A stretch of 64,000 bases of DNA from Symbiodinium natans (GCA_905221605.1 CAJNDS010001302.1:184001-248000); one strand, 5' to 3'; numbered from the stretch's first letter, positions 32,593 through 44,340 are shown. The notes: a model not told the origin generated them from the letters alone. Translations and numbers: made by a program.

Positions 32593-32782
32593 GGGGGTTA
32601 TGCGTGTTGGGGCAAATCGGTAACATGCACCTAAACAGCCAGTGCGCATCTCAACGCATACATGCTGGGTGCTCCAACCGAAAACCTTCGAAAGAACTCT
32701 TCACTCTTCGAACGCCTCGCTTTTGATTGACCCCTGACCGTGGAAAAAAGAGGGGAGCGTCCTCGTACAGAGTTTATGTGAT
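32593..32782 (+). repeat. split direct repeat B2, right end of the YR element
   Basis: 190-bp copy of B1, 47 bp after A2. The match ends at tttatgtgat. Confidence 0.9.
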
Positions 32783-33039
32783 GTGGCCGGTCTCTGCAAT
32801 GGGCGCTGAAGTTGTCGTTGCTCCGTCGGCAAATTGCTGTAGTGGTTTAGTGGCGCAAGCCAGTTGCTTGAAGTCTGTTAATGACTGTAGAGTCGCTGAC
32901 GGCCATATCGGGAGTGTACAGAATCTGCTTTTTTTTCGGAAGCATCAGTGGCCAACGACTCGTCAGGGCGGGCGGAGCCCAGCAGATGGTGAGAAAGCGA
33001 GCAGCAGGAGGTTGTGGTGACCGTTGAGGAAGGTTGTGA
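32783..33039. other. unassigned DNA to the right of the YR element
   Basis: No gene or repeat recognised. Confidence 0.4.
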
Positions 33040-33455
<416 letters not shown>

Positions 33456-33984
33456 AAATTGGTGGGAAAACACATAGGAGCCCACAAATCCACCCATTGG
33501 GACAATAATTTAAAAGAAGGGGGAAGGGGGGGAGGGGTAGGTGTCTGTGGGAAAAGCAAGAGACACTCAAAGTTAGCTCTAGAATAGAATTCTAGTGTTA
33601 TACAAGCAGGTTTGCCTAAAGGTCGCCCATTCAGTAGCGTTAACGGTTTGCTAGAGAAGTGACTTGTTTATGCGAAGCCATGTCTGGACACGAAATGCCA
33701 ATGAAACTTGGTGCTGCTTCTGGAGGGCCTCCCTAGTTTGCAGAGGCAGAGAGATTTTGGACCACAAACACAGAAACCGCAGGTTTGAACCAAACTCCTT
33801 CTGGTTCGGCATGGGCAGTTTTTACAGCAGTTCTGGATTTACCTTTTCGATGAACCTACTGTTTTGAAGTTGTGCTTTTCTTGTACTTCGAGTTGTGCTC
33901 CCTATTACAGAGCGGGGGCAGCACTCAACGTAGATGAGGGCGTTCACCGACAGCTTGGCGTCGGCCCAGGTTGCAATGCCCCGT
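33456..33984. other. unassigned DNA
   Basis: A G-rich stretch (33515-33545) and otherwise nothing recognised. Confidence 0.35.
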
Positions 33985-34185
33985 GATTGATATGTGACAG
34001 TATCGCTGCAGCACCGGGCAGTTGTTGCTTTCTTGTTTTGTGTGCGTTCCGCAATCTCATGCCACGTGTAGATGGTTCACTTGCCATCCTTTTGAGTCTG
34101 ACTCCAAACAAGTACTGGCGCAACGAGTGCAAGCCGGTCGTGCTGACTTGTAGGCACGGAAGGACGAGAGACTACAAACCTAACC
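33985..34185. repeat. orphan unit of the ~236-bp satellite
   Basis: Matches one satellite unit of the array at 38993-42835 ('gcagttgttgctttcttg', 'ccgcaatctcatgcca', 'acaagtactggcgcaacgag', 'cgtgctgacttgtaggcacg'). It is about 4.8 kb away from the array, on the other side of the exon block. Confidence 0.85.
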
Positions 34186-34488
34186 CCTCGAACCTCCAAG
34201 CTTGAGTCCGAGAAGCCTCAGATGTCGTACTGTCACCCGCGTCCAGCGCTTCTTCCGCAGATTTGCAGCCGGCGGCCGAGATCTCGCGTGTCCGGCATGC
34301 AGGGTTTGTATTTCCAGGGTTTACAGTGCACGTCAGTCCTAGACCTTCAATCGGCTGATTTTTATTCAAATCTTATGACATGACTGTGCCGCAACCATGG
34401 GGCTCAAGGCTGCGACAACTAGGTGAACTCCATTGCGGCACCAACTGAGCCCCAATGCGCATCGCTTCGCGTCCCAGTTACCAGGCCA

Positions 34489-35135
34489 TACATGCTCAGA
34501 GAGGCGCACCCTCAGGAGCACAAGTCGCTAAGGAAGCTTGCCTTTGTGTGGAGTCCTCAGAGCCCAAAGGATGAAAGACAAGAGCGCAGAGAGTGTAGCA
34601 GTGAATGTGCAGTGTGGGGAAAGATGCAGTCCGAGGTCCTTTGTATCTATGACTTTGTGTCGGATGTGTGGGCGGCGCGAGCTAATGCCCATTCAGACAA
34701 GGAACCCCTTCACATTCTCGGCTACTTGGGCGCTGCCCTGTTGATGGTTTCTTGCGTGGTAAACATGATCATTCTCAAATGCGTCACACGAGTTCGTCGC
34801 CAAAAACTTTTCAGAGGAATCAACGAAGTGGCGCCTTCGCAGTTTTACATATTCAGCTGTCTTGCCTGCAGCAACCCAGAGGTGATGTGCAGCTTCCTCA
34901 TGATGAGAGCAGATGCCAATCGGCCGAGACAGCTCCAGGAAATCCAAATCGCTATCCGCGAGATCAAAGAGTACGGCTTGGTGTCTCAGACGTTCGAGGA
35001 CATTCCACAATTGGTGGTGCAAGCCTACTCGGTGGTCCTCTGCGTTTCCCACGGATGGAAGGTGCCTGTGCCAGTGGTGGCATCTATCTGCGGGTCGTTG
35101 GCGATGGTGCTTGTCAAGCTGTTGGGGAACTGCTT
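34489..35135 (+). CDS. membrane-protein exon(s), XK-related-like
   Basis: An open frame spans about 34423-35253. The believable part includes MQSEVLCIYDFVSDVWAA (34625), a hydrophobic helix LGAALLMVSCVVNMIILK (about 34725-34780), VSQTFEDIPQLVVQAYSVVL (about 34985-35040) and PVVASICGSLAMVLVKLLG (about 35070-35130). A conserved acidic-PQL-Q turn in a membrane helix occurs in XK-related proteins, but the match is weak. After about 35135 the frame runs into a local ~45-bp repeat (ggccagaaaggngactaacaaaat, 35140-35300) that is probably intron. Start and donor sites are unresolved. Confidence 0.45.
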
Positions 35136-35605
35136 CGTGCCGGCCTCAGTCCGGCCTTTTTGTTTCTGGCCAGAAAGGCGACTAACAAAATGGGTCTTTG
35201 TGTTCCGGCCAGAAAAGGGACTAACAGGCTCTTTTTCTCGGCCAAAACGATGACTATCAAAATTGTTTTTTCTCCCGGCCACAGAAAGGTGACTAACAAA
35301 ATTGTGTTGTTGTTTTTGAATATCTTGGGTCGGTCTGGCCACCCAAGGCCCTAACTGGCCCGGCGCCCTATGCCAACCCCAACCCGAAACCGGAAAGTAG
35401 CCAGAGAGTCAAACTGAAATACGTGGAGACATAAAGCCGAGGTGGTGGCCGTTAGTGCCACAGCGAGCAACGCAAGCCTGTCTCAGTTGGCAGCGGATCA
35501 AAATCGCCAGATCGTCCCACCGAATTCTCTCACAGTCATGCGCGTGTCGATCCAGGCCAGCTGCTCTTTGGTGTTTGTGTTAAACATCCGCCTCTCATCT
35601 TCAGA

Positions 35606-36556
35606 TGTTTGGTCACCGTGCACTTCTTGCCATTATTTTGTGCTTTTTGCACCCTGCGCACACCTTGGGAGGCGGGGCTGCTGGCGGGGAACATCATGTT
35701 TCTCTATGAGTCTGGCCCGATCCCCTTGCCGATGCAAGTTCCTGGGCAGCTCATCGGAGTCGTAGCCATCACCTCGTCCTACATGGTGTCATTTCTCTTC
35801 ATGATCTTGTTGGTGCGGAGGCTGCGCGACAAGCTTTGGCATGCATTGCTGCATCTAGAGCTGGCAGTGGTGTTGCTGTTCTTTGGAAGCCTGCACCCTG
35901 CTGCCCTCAGTCTCATGGATGACAAGCTTCCACTGCACGCTGGGTGTTGGTGGGTGCTGTTGCTTATTGGGCCAGCTGTGCGGGGTGTGACCATGATAGC
36001 TCTCCTTTCCTGGGCAGTTTGGATGTCAATCTTCCCAGTGCCTGAGAACATGTGCATCATCTTGTTGGTTCTCAATGGGCTTGGACTTGCAGACATTGTG
36101 GCTTCCGTCGACGAGATCATGAGCGATCAGAGCAACAGTCCATCTCCTGTAGTCTTCACCGTAGCGCAGGTCGAAGCGGAAGATGAACGATTGAACAGGG
36201 AGGCCGCTGAGGAAGAGGAGATGATCAAGCAGCTTGAAGAGCATCTCAATCAGTTTGGCTTTGAAGCCTACACTGACATGCTGGTAAGTGAAGGTTTCCA
36301 CTCGAGGGAGCACCTGACGGAGCTGACTGCGGCTGAATTAGTGCAGATGGGCTTAAGCCAGCAGGAGGCCACGAGCTTTGAGACGAGAATGCGAAGGGTC
36401 AACGCTGGAGATGGAGCTCAAGACTTTCTGGTTCAACTCCGCAATCTTGGTGTTTCTACTGCCATTCTCCAAGGCAGGTCTGAGTACGAGGTGGGAGTTT
36501 CTGGGCGACAGGTTGCTGCCATATCAGCTGCTGATGGCTCCTTTAAAATTCAATGA
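35606..36556 (+). CDS. multi-pass membrane exon with C-terminal SAM domain
   Basis: No ATG precedes the frame, but an AG acceptor lies at about 35603, so this looks like an internal exon. Hydrophobic segments occur at about 35745-35820, 35845-35915, 35945-36010 and 36015-36085. Then comes an acidic helix (EDERLNREAAEEEEMIKQLEE) and a SAM (sterile alpha motif) domain at about 36235-36410: LNQFGFEAYTDMLVSEGF, then LTELTAAELVQMGL. SAM domains mediate protein polymerisation. It could continue the membrane exon at 34489-35135 as one gene. The true 3' end of the exon may lie before the in-frame stop at 36556. Confidence 0.55.
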   Translation, partial: CLVTVHFLPLFCAFCTLRTPWEAGLLAGNIMFLYESGPIPLPMQVPGQLIGVVAITSSYMVSFLFMILLVRRLRDKLWHALLHLELAVVLLFFGSLHPAALSLMDDKLPLHAGCWWVLLLIGPAVRGVTMIALLSWAVWMSIFPVPENMCIILLVLNGLGLADIVASVDEIMSDQSNSPSPVVFTVAQVEAEDERLNREAAEEEEMIKQLEEHLNQFGFEAYTDMLVSEGFHSREHLTELTAAELVQMGLSQQEATSFETRMRRVNAGDGAQDFLVQLRNLGVSTAILQGRSEYEVGVSGRQVAAISAADGSFKIQ

Positions 36557-36740
36557 TGGTTGTCATGGGCTGACTGAGCATCTCTGAAGTTCCGCTTCAT
36601 TCTTGGGAGAACGGTGAGGGGAGGTCCTAAGGGGGTGAACCCCGATTCAGCGCTGGCCTTTAGCCCGCTCTTAGCTCTTGCTTTTTTTTGGGCCTTTCTG
36701 TTGCCCCTTTGCCTCTGTCTCCCTTCCCCTGCAAAACACT

Positions 36741-36963
36741 GCAGCTTCGAGCGTCACGGCAGGTGCTCTATGGACGTGATGTGGGCCAGGAACTTCCACT
36801 GCGTGAGAGGAGACTATTGATGCAGTGGCGGCAAGAACATCTTGAAGGTCAAATCTTGACGGAAGATGTAGTGATGTTGGGCATGTCTGTGCGACGGGGC
36901 CCATCCTGGCGCTATGATCCTTGGACCAATGGATTCCACAGTATTGGTCATCGATTTGCTTGA
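36741..36963 (+). CDS. exon with first half of a MIB/HERC2-like domain
   Basis: An acceptor-like polypyrimidine stretch and CAG precede 36743. The exon reads RLLMQWRQEHLEGQILTEDV and then MSVRRGPSWRYDPW. The V.RGP.W core is the hallmark of the Mib-Herc2 domain, and its second half is found after the next acceptor at 37114. The donor is not resolved because dinoflagellates often use non-GT donors. Domain call by motif only. Confidence 0.45.
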
Positions 36964-37113
36964 TTTCAATGTTGCAACATCCGTTTATCTACTAATCTAC
37001 TCGAACTTATAGGTTTGGCATTCAATTTCAATCCCTGGGTTCGTCAGTGCTCACTACCTTTTCTTCTTTCATTTGTGGTTGCGTTGCATATGTCTGTCAT
37101 TTTCTTCTTTCGC

Positions 37114-38492
37114 AGCCTGTCAACAAGGATGTTGAAGGCGCCACCCCGGAGGATGGAGAAGGAGAAGGTCGTGTTGTGGCATGGCGCACTTCAGCTGATC
37201 AAGTCAGGGGAGAACCAGCTCCATCGTTGTGTGGCTGGGTGAGAGTTGAATGGCTCGTGACAGGATACCAGAAATGCTATCGCCTGGGTGTGGGCACTGA
37301 TGTGACCTTCGCAAGGGACTGTGATCTCGTGGTTGCTACGGAGGATAAAATCGACTTGGCCGAAGTGCAGAAAGGAGAGCTGCAGCTCAAGCACATGAGG
37401 TGCACCTTCGGGTACAGAAGTGGCGTGCGATTCCCTCATTACGCCAAGTTTGACATTCGCAAAGAAGCCATGGAGAAGGTCGCCGCTTTCCAACATGGTG
37501 ATACTGTTGAGCACCAAACTGAGGCAGGGGCTGTGAGAAGTGTTTGCATCGGTGTAAAATATGACCCAGATGATCGGCAAGTGAAGATGTGGTTTCATAG
37601 CGACGGAAAGGACGGTGCCGGTCTTTACCACGGTATCGATTTGGAGAGGGACTTGACAATCGTTGCTCGGAATAGGGTGGGAGAAGCTAGACGCGATGAG
37701 TTAGAGGCAGCATCCGATGGAGAGATTGAGCATGATGACCGCGAGTGGGTCAGGCAGAATCTCCAACCATCTTTGACGTACAAGAGCTTGGCTGGTCAAA
37801 CCCTCCGTGTTGACACCAGCGCAGCCAAGATAGCTAAGTTCAAGGTGAAGTTCAAGTCAGGGGATGTGATTCAAGATGCTGTAGATCATGAGAGGATGAC
37901 CTGCATTGGCGTTGCCGTGAACCCTTCTCGTGCCTGTGCAGAGCTGTGGTTCCATGTTCAAGGTGCTCCCGGTGCAGGGGTGAGCCGTGGCTTACACAAG
38001 AGTTTGAGCCGCTACACGGTCATAAGCAATCATCCTGTTCAACAGGGTGAAATTGAAGAGACACCTGCTGAGAAAATGGCTGCCGTCCTTGAGGCCTTGA
38101 ATGGCAACCTGGAGTGCACCTTCCATTTCCCAACAGGCTCGATAGGCCACGATGCAAAGTATGATGTCCGACAAGATGTTGTGAAGAAGGTCACGGGATG
38201 GGTCCCAGGAACTGTGTTATCTGTCGATGGTCATGCCGATATGAAGTTGACACTTGTTGGAATTCGCCCTGATGACAAGGGAGCCCCAGCAGTGTGGTGG
38301 CACATTGAAGATGCAGGAGTATGTCATGCAGGAGCTCGAATAGTTCCAAATCTGGAGGGAGTGGACCTCAAGGACACAGGCAGGCCGACTTCTGAGAAGG
38401 CTTTAGCACTTGTGGCATGTCTTTTATCTGTCATGCAAGTTGCTACACCTGATCTCTGGTGCAAGATATCTCTTGTGTTTTCATGCCCTTGA
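37114..38492 (+). CDS. exon with MIB/HERC2 second half and three copies of an unrecognised ~75-residue repeat
   Basis: A strong acceptor (ttcttctttcgcag) ends at 37113. The frame then stays open to 38492. The first 75 residues include GRVVAW...GWVRVEWLVTGYQKCYRLG...DLVVA, which fits the second half of a Mib-Herc2 domain. Three repeats follow at about 37395-37640, 37765-38005 and 38110-38335. Each has a C-T-F/Y start, a YD(I/V)R block, a GD/GT-V turn, C-I-G-V and a W(F/W)H strand, followed by GAG or HAGA. I do not recognise this repeat. It is probably a cellular gene fragment, not viral. The last ~40 residues may be intron read-through. Confidence 0.5.
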
Positions 38493-38992
38493 AAGTGTGA
38501 GGCAAGCGGAGGGACTTGGAGGAACTCAAGGGGGAGATTCGCTCGAGAGTGGGGCAGTCGGCTGGACTGCCTCTTAATGAGATGCTGGCGGCGGCGCTGC
38601 TGTCTCAAAGGAGGGGATGAAAGTGGGAGTTGTTGTTTTCTTGCGCTGTTTGAATTCAATGGCCAATGGCTTCTTGGCTTCTGCTGGTCGATCCTACCAT
38701 CCTTTTTCCTCCTGGTCCACTTCCCCCCCCTCAGCTCTGGCTCTAGCACCCTCTTGCTCACACTGCATCCTCCAGTGTCTGTGTGTCCTTGCCGTGCTGC
38801 TGAGAAGTACTTCAGTGTACCCAAGTCCACAGTCAAGTTGTATAGTCCATTCATTTTGTTGCCAAAGAAACCAGTGTCGTGCCTGATCGTGGAGTTGTGG
38901 TAGAGCTGGATCTCGAAGACAAAGTGTTGCCGAAAAGTTTGTGCGGCAGGTGAAGGAGACATGATGCAAACTCACCGTTTGGGCTTCCGGTG
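38493..38992. other. unassigned DNA before the satellite
   Basis: No domain recognised. Could contain the 3' UTR or further intron of the upstream gene. Confidence 0.4.
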
Positions 38993-41900
38993 CTTGCACG
39001 AATGAGATTGCCTTTCAAGTTAGACAGATTGGCGCTAGGCGATTGATGTGTGACAATATCGCTGTGCAGCTGGGCAGTTGTTGCTTTCTTGTTCTGCGTG
39101 CGTTCCGCAATCTCATGCCATATGTAGATGGTTCACTTGCCAGCGTTTTGAGTTCGACTGCCAAAACAAGTACTGGCACAACGAGTGCAAGCCGGCCGTG
39201 CTGACTTGAGAGGTTAGAGGAGACCCTTGCACGAATGAGATTGCCTGTCTAGTTAGACAGATAGGCGCTAGTCACTAGGCGATTGATATGTGAGAGTATC
39301 GCTGTAGGGCTATGCAGTTGTTGCTTTGTTATTCTGCATGCGTTCCGCAATCTCATGCCATATGTAGATGGTTCACTTACCAGCGTTGTGAGTCTACTGC
39401 CAAAAAAGTACTGGCGCAACGAGTGCAAGCCGGCCGTGCTGACTTGTAGGCGCGGAAGGACGAGAGGTTCGAGGAACCCTTGCACGAATGAGATTGCCGT
39501 TCAAGTTAAAACAGATTGGATGTGTGACAACATCGCTGTATCGCTGGGCAGTTGTTACTTTCTTGTTCTGCGTGCGTTCCGCAATCTCATGCCATATGTA
39601 GATGGTTCACTTACCAGCGTTTTGAGTTCGACTGCCAAAAGAGTACTGGCGCAACGCGTGCAAGCCGGCCGTGCTGACTTGTAGGCACGGAAGGACGAGA
39701 GGTTAGAGGAGACCCTTGCACGACTGAGATTGCCGTTCAATTTGAAACAGATTGGATGTGTGACAACATCGCTGTATCGCTGGGCAGTTGTTACTTTCTT
39801 GTTCTGCGTGCGTTCTGCAATCTCATGCCATATGTAGATGGTTCACTTACCAGCGTTTTGAGTTCGACTGCCAAAAGAGTACTGGCGCAACGCGTGCAAG
39901 CCGGCCGTGCTGACTTGTAGGCACGGAAGGGCGAGAGGTTAGAGGAGACCCTTGCACGAATGAGATTGCCGTTCAAGTTAAAACAGATTGGATGTGTGAC
40001 AACATCGCTGTATCGCTGGGCAGTTGTTACTTTCTTGTTCTGCGTGCGTTCCGCAATCTCATGCCATATGTAGATGGTTCACTTACCAGCGTTTTGAGTT
40101 CGACTGCCAAAAGAGTATTGGCGCAACGCGTGCAAGCCGGCCGTGCTGACTTGTAGGCACGGAAGGACGAGAGGTTAGAGGAGACCCTTGCACGAATGAG
40201 ATTGCCGTTCAAGTTAAAACAGATTGGATGTGTGACAACATCGTTGTATCACTGGGCAGTTGTTGCGTTCCGCAATCTCATGCCACTTGTACATGGTTCA
40301 CTTACCAGCGTTTGAGTTCGACCGCCAAAAGAGTACTGGCACAACGAGTGCAAGCAGGCCGGCCTGACTTGTAGGCACGGAAGGACGGGAGGTCAGAAGA
40401 GACCCTTGCACGAATGAGATTGCCGTTCAAGTTAAAACAGATTGGATGTGTGACAACATCGCTGTATCGCTGGGCAGTTGTTACTTTCTTGTTCTGCGTA
40501 CGTCCGCAATCTCATGCCACTTGTACATGGTTCACTTACCAGCGTTTTGAGTTCGACCGCCAAAATAGTACTGGCACAACGAGTGCAAGCCGGACGAGAG
40601 GTTAGAGGAGACCCTTGCACGACTGAGATTGCCGTTCAATTTAAAACAGATTGGATGTGTGACAACATCGCTGTATCGCTGGGCAGTTGTTACTTTCTTG
40701 TTCTGCGTGCGTTCCGCAATCTCATGCCATATGTAGATGGTTCACTTACCAGCGTTTTGAGTTCGACTGCCAAAAGAGTACTGGCGCAACGCGTGCAAGC
40801 CGGCCGTGCTGACTTGTAGGCACGGAAGGACGAGAGGTTAGAGGAGACCCTTGCACGAATGAGATTGCCGTTCAAGTTAAAACAGATTGGATGTGTGACA
40901 ACATCGCTGTATCGCTGGGCAGTTGTTACTTTCTTGTTCTGCGTGCGTTCTGCAATCTCATGCCATATGTAGATGGTTCACTTACCAGCGTTTTGAGTTC
41001 GACTGCCAAAAGAGTACTGGCACAACGAGTGCAAGCAGGCCGGCCTGACTTGTAGGCACGGAAGGACGAGAGGTTAGAGGAGACCCTTGCACGAATGAGA
41101 TTGCCGTTCAAGTTAAAACAGATTGGATGTGTGACAACATCGCTGTATCGCTGGGCAGTTGTTACTTTCTTGTTCTGCGTGCGTTCCGCAATCTCATGCC
41201 ATATGTAGATGGTTCACTTACCAGCGTTTTGAGTTCGACTGCCAAAAGAGTATTGGCGCAACGCGTGCAAGCCGGCCGTGCTGACTTGTAGGCACGGAAG
41301 GACGAGAGGTTAGAGGAGACCCTTGCACGAATGAGATTGCCGTTCAAGTTAAAACAGATTGGATGTGTGACAACATCGTTGTATCACTGGGCAGTTGTTG
41401 CGTTCCGCAATCTCATGCCACTTGTACATGGTTCACTTACCAGCGTTTTGAGTTCGACCGCCGAAAGAGTACTGGCACAACGAGTGCAAGCAGGCCGGCC
41501 TGACTTGTAGGCACGGAAGGACGGGAGGTCAGAAGAGACCCTTGCACGAATGAGATTGCCGTTCAAGTTAAAACAGATTGGATGTGTGACAACATCGCTG
41601 TATCGCTGGGCAGTTGTTACTTTCTTGTTCTGCGTACGTCCGCAATCTCATGCCACTTGTACATGGTTCACTTACCAGCGTTTTGAGTTCGACCGCCAAA
41701 ATAGTACTGGCACAACGAGTGCAAGCCGGACGAGAGGTTAGAGGAGACCCTTGCACGACTGAGATTGCCGTTCAATTTAAAACAGATTGGATGTGTGACA
41801 ACATCGCTGTATCGCTGGGCAGTTGTTACTTTCTTGTTCTGCGTGCGTTCCGCAATCTCATGCCATATGTAGATGGTTCACTTACCAGCGTTTTGAGTTC

Positions 41901-42835
41901 GACTGCCAAAAGAGTACTGGCGCAACGCGTGCAAGCCGGCCGTGCTGACTTGTAGGCACGGAAGGACGAGAGGTTAGAGGAGACCCTTGCACGAATGAGA
42001 TTGCCGTTCAAGTTAAAACAGATTGGATGTGTGACAACATCGCTGTATCGCTGGGCAGTTGTTGCTTTCTTGTTCTGCGTACGTCCGCAATCTCATGCCA
42101 CTTGTACATGGTTCACTTACCAGCATTTTGAGTTCGACCGCCAAAAGAGTACTGGCACAACGAGTGCAAGCCGGCCGGTCTGACTTTCAGGCACGGAAGG
42201 ACGGGAGACCCTTGCACGAATGAGATTGCCGTTCAAGTTAAAACAGACTGGATGTGTGACAACATCGCTGTATCGCTGGGCAGTTGTTACTTTCTTGTTC
42301 TGCGTACGTCCGCAATCTCATGCCACTTGTACATGGTTCACTTACCAGCATTTTGAGTTCGACCGCCAAAAGAGTACTGGCGCAACGAGTGCAAGCCGGC
42401 CGGTCTGACTTTCAGGCACGGAAGGACGGGAGACCCTTGCACGAATGAGATTGCCGTTCAAGTTAAAACAGACTGGATGTGTGACAACATCGCTGTATCG
42501 CTGGGCAGTTGTTGCGTTCCGCAATCTCATGCCACTTGTACATGGTTCACTTACCAGCGTTTTGAGTTCGACCGCCAAAATAGTACTGGCACAACGAGTG
42601 CACGCCGGCCGTGCTGACTTGAAGGCACGGAAGGACTAGAGGCAACGAGTGCAAGCCGGCCGTGCTGACTTGTAGGCACGGAAGGACGAGAGGTTAGAGG
42701 AGACCCTTGCACGAATGAGATTGCCGTTCAAGTTAAAACAGACTGGATGTGTGACAACATCGCTGTATCGCTGGGCAGTTGTTGCTTTCTTGTTCTGCGT
42801 GCGTTCCGCAATCTCGTGCCACTTAGATGGTAATC
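38993..42835. repeat. ~236-bp tandem satellite array with higher-order repeat
   Basis: About 17 units begin with 'ttgcacgaatgagattgcc'. Unit starts are near 38993, 39230, 39479, 39714, 39950, 40187, 40407, 40613, 40850, 41087, 41323, 41543, 41749, 41986, 42211, 42432 and 42708. Most units are about 236 bp; shortened ones (205-225 bp) recur in fixed order, giving a higher-order period of about 1136 bp over five units. Long ORFs on both strands repeat with the array and are not genes. Confidence 0.95.
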
Positions 42836-42859
42836 CGTGCAAGTTGTGCTCGGTCAGGG

Positions 42860-43515
42860 AGGGCAGGTGAATCCCGGGAGAAGGCGCAGGAGGGCAGGTG
42901 AAACGCGGGAGGAGGCGCAGAAGGCCGATTGAACCTCGGGAGCGGGGCGCAGGAGGGCAGGTGAAACCCAGAAGCGGGGTGCAGGAGGGCAGGTGAAACC
43001 CAGCAGGTGAAACCCAGAAGCGGGGCGCAGGAAGGCAGGTGAAACCCAGAAGCGGGGCGCAGGAAGGCAGGTGAAACCCAGAAGCGGGGCGCAGGAAGGC
43101 AGGTGAAACACAGGAAGGGGGGAACAGGAGGGCAGGTGAAACCCCGGAAGGGCGCCGCAGGAGGGCAGGTGAAACTTGGGAGAGGGGCCCGGGAGTTCAG
43201 GTGAAGCCCGAAATCGGCGCGCGGGAGGGCAGGTGAAACACAGCAAGGGGGGCACAGGAGGGCAGGTGAAACTCCCGGAAAGGGGCCGCAGGAGGGCAGG
43301 TGAAACTTGGGAGAGGGGCCCGGGAGTTCAGGTGAAGCCCGAAATCGGCGCGCGGGAGGGCCGGAAGGGGGCCGCAGGAGGGTAGGTGAAACTCGGGAGA
43401 GGGAGCGCAGAAGCGCAGGTGAAACCCGAAATCGGGGCGTGGGAGGGCAGGTGAAACCCGAAATCGGGCCGCGGGAGGGCAGGTGAAACCCAGGAAGGGG
43501 GGCGCGGCAGGGTAC
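42860..43515. repeat. ~32-bp GC-rich minisatellite, GGCAGGTGAAACCC orientation
   Basis: About twenty units of the type gcaggagggcaggtgaaacccagaag.. in tandem. Confidence 0.9.
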
Positions 43516-43534
43516 GTGTCGGGCAGTTGGGGGG

Positions 43535-43880
43535 GGGGTTCACCTGCACTCCTGAAGGGGGGGTTGGGGGGTTTCACTTGGGCTCTTGGTGGGTAGTTAG
43601 GGCGTTTCACCTGGGCTCCTGGTGGGCAGTTAGGTGGGCAGTTGGGGGGTTTGACCTGGGCTCCTGGGGGGCAGTTGGGGCTGGGCTTCTGAGGGGCAGC
43701 CGGGGGTTTTCACCCGGGGCCAGTTGGGGGGTTTCACCCGGACTCCTGGCAGGCAGTTGGGGGGTTTCACCTGCGCTCTTGGTGGGCAGTTGGGAGGTTT
43801 CACCTGGGTTCTGGGGGGCAGCTGGGGCGTTTCACCTGGGCTCTGGTGGCCGTTGCACCTGCGCTCCTGGACACAGTTCA
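43535..43880. repeat. same minisatellite family in inverted orientation
   Basis: Units read GGGTTTCACCTG..CTCCTGG..GGGCAGTT, the reverse complement of the CAGGTGAAACCC core in the neighbouring array. The orientation switches at about 43520-43540. Confidence 0.8.
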
Positions 43881-44340
43881 GTGTGAGTGGGTCCCTGGCA
43901 AGGGGTTAGGAGGAGGGAGGCAGTGAAGGGCCTGTAAGGGGTTTGTGGTGGGCGGTTGAGGAGCCTTTAAGGGTCTCTGGGTTAGGAGGAGGGAGGCAGT
44001 GAAGGGCCTCAAAGGGTTTCTGGTGGGCAGTTGAGGGTGAGTGAAGAGCCTTTAAGGGTCCCTGGTAAGGGGGTTAGGAGGAGGGAGGCAGTGAAGGGCC
44101 TCTAAGGGCAGTTGGGGGTGAGTGAAGAGCCTTTAAGGGTCCCTGGTAAGGGGCAGTGAAGCTTAAGGGCCTTTTCTGGGACCTCCAGAAACTCTGAGAG
44201 GCCCTTCACTGCCTCTAAGCGTCCCTGACAGTTTAGGAGGTTTTAGGGAGGGCAGGATTGGTGAGGGTTTAGGAGGTTTAGCGAGAGAATAGGCGGGCAG
44301 TAACTGTTCCTGTGAGAGTTAGGGGGGGGGGAGGCCTCGA
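43881..44340. repeat. degenerate minisatellite on GAGGCAGTGAAGGGCC
   Basis: Four to five imperfect units of about 75 bp containing 'gggaggcagtgaagggcct' and 'taagggtccctgg'. Confidence 0.8.

Larger units (their letters stand above)
23869..32782 (+). mobile_element. tyrosine-recombinase retrotransposon (DIRS/Ngaro-like) with split direct repeats
   Basis: The element has the A1-ORFs-B1-A2-B2 arrangement of split direct repeats. A1 (23869-24245) and A2 (32169-32545) are 377 bp with no difference seen. B1 (31921-32110) and B2 (32593-32782) are 190 bp, also without a difference seen. Inside are a small ORF, a tyrosine recombinase, a Gag-like zinc protein and a Pol with oxygenase-like, methyltransferase-like, RT and RNase H domains, all on the plus strand. 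The lack of decay in repeats and ORFs indicates a recent insertion, after element 1. The ORF order, recombinase first, differs from the usual Gag-RT-RH-YR of DIRS/Ngaro. Confidence 0.88.

Noticed and set aside
38993-42835. Possible CRISPR-like array
   Set aside because: Units are whole ~236-bp tandem repeats without unique spacers, in eukaryotic DNA.
39283-42842. Family of repeated 60-130-residue ORFs on both strands
   Set aside because: They recur with the satellite period on both strands and carry no domain; repetition explains the openness.
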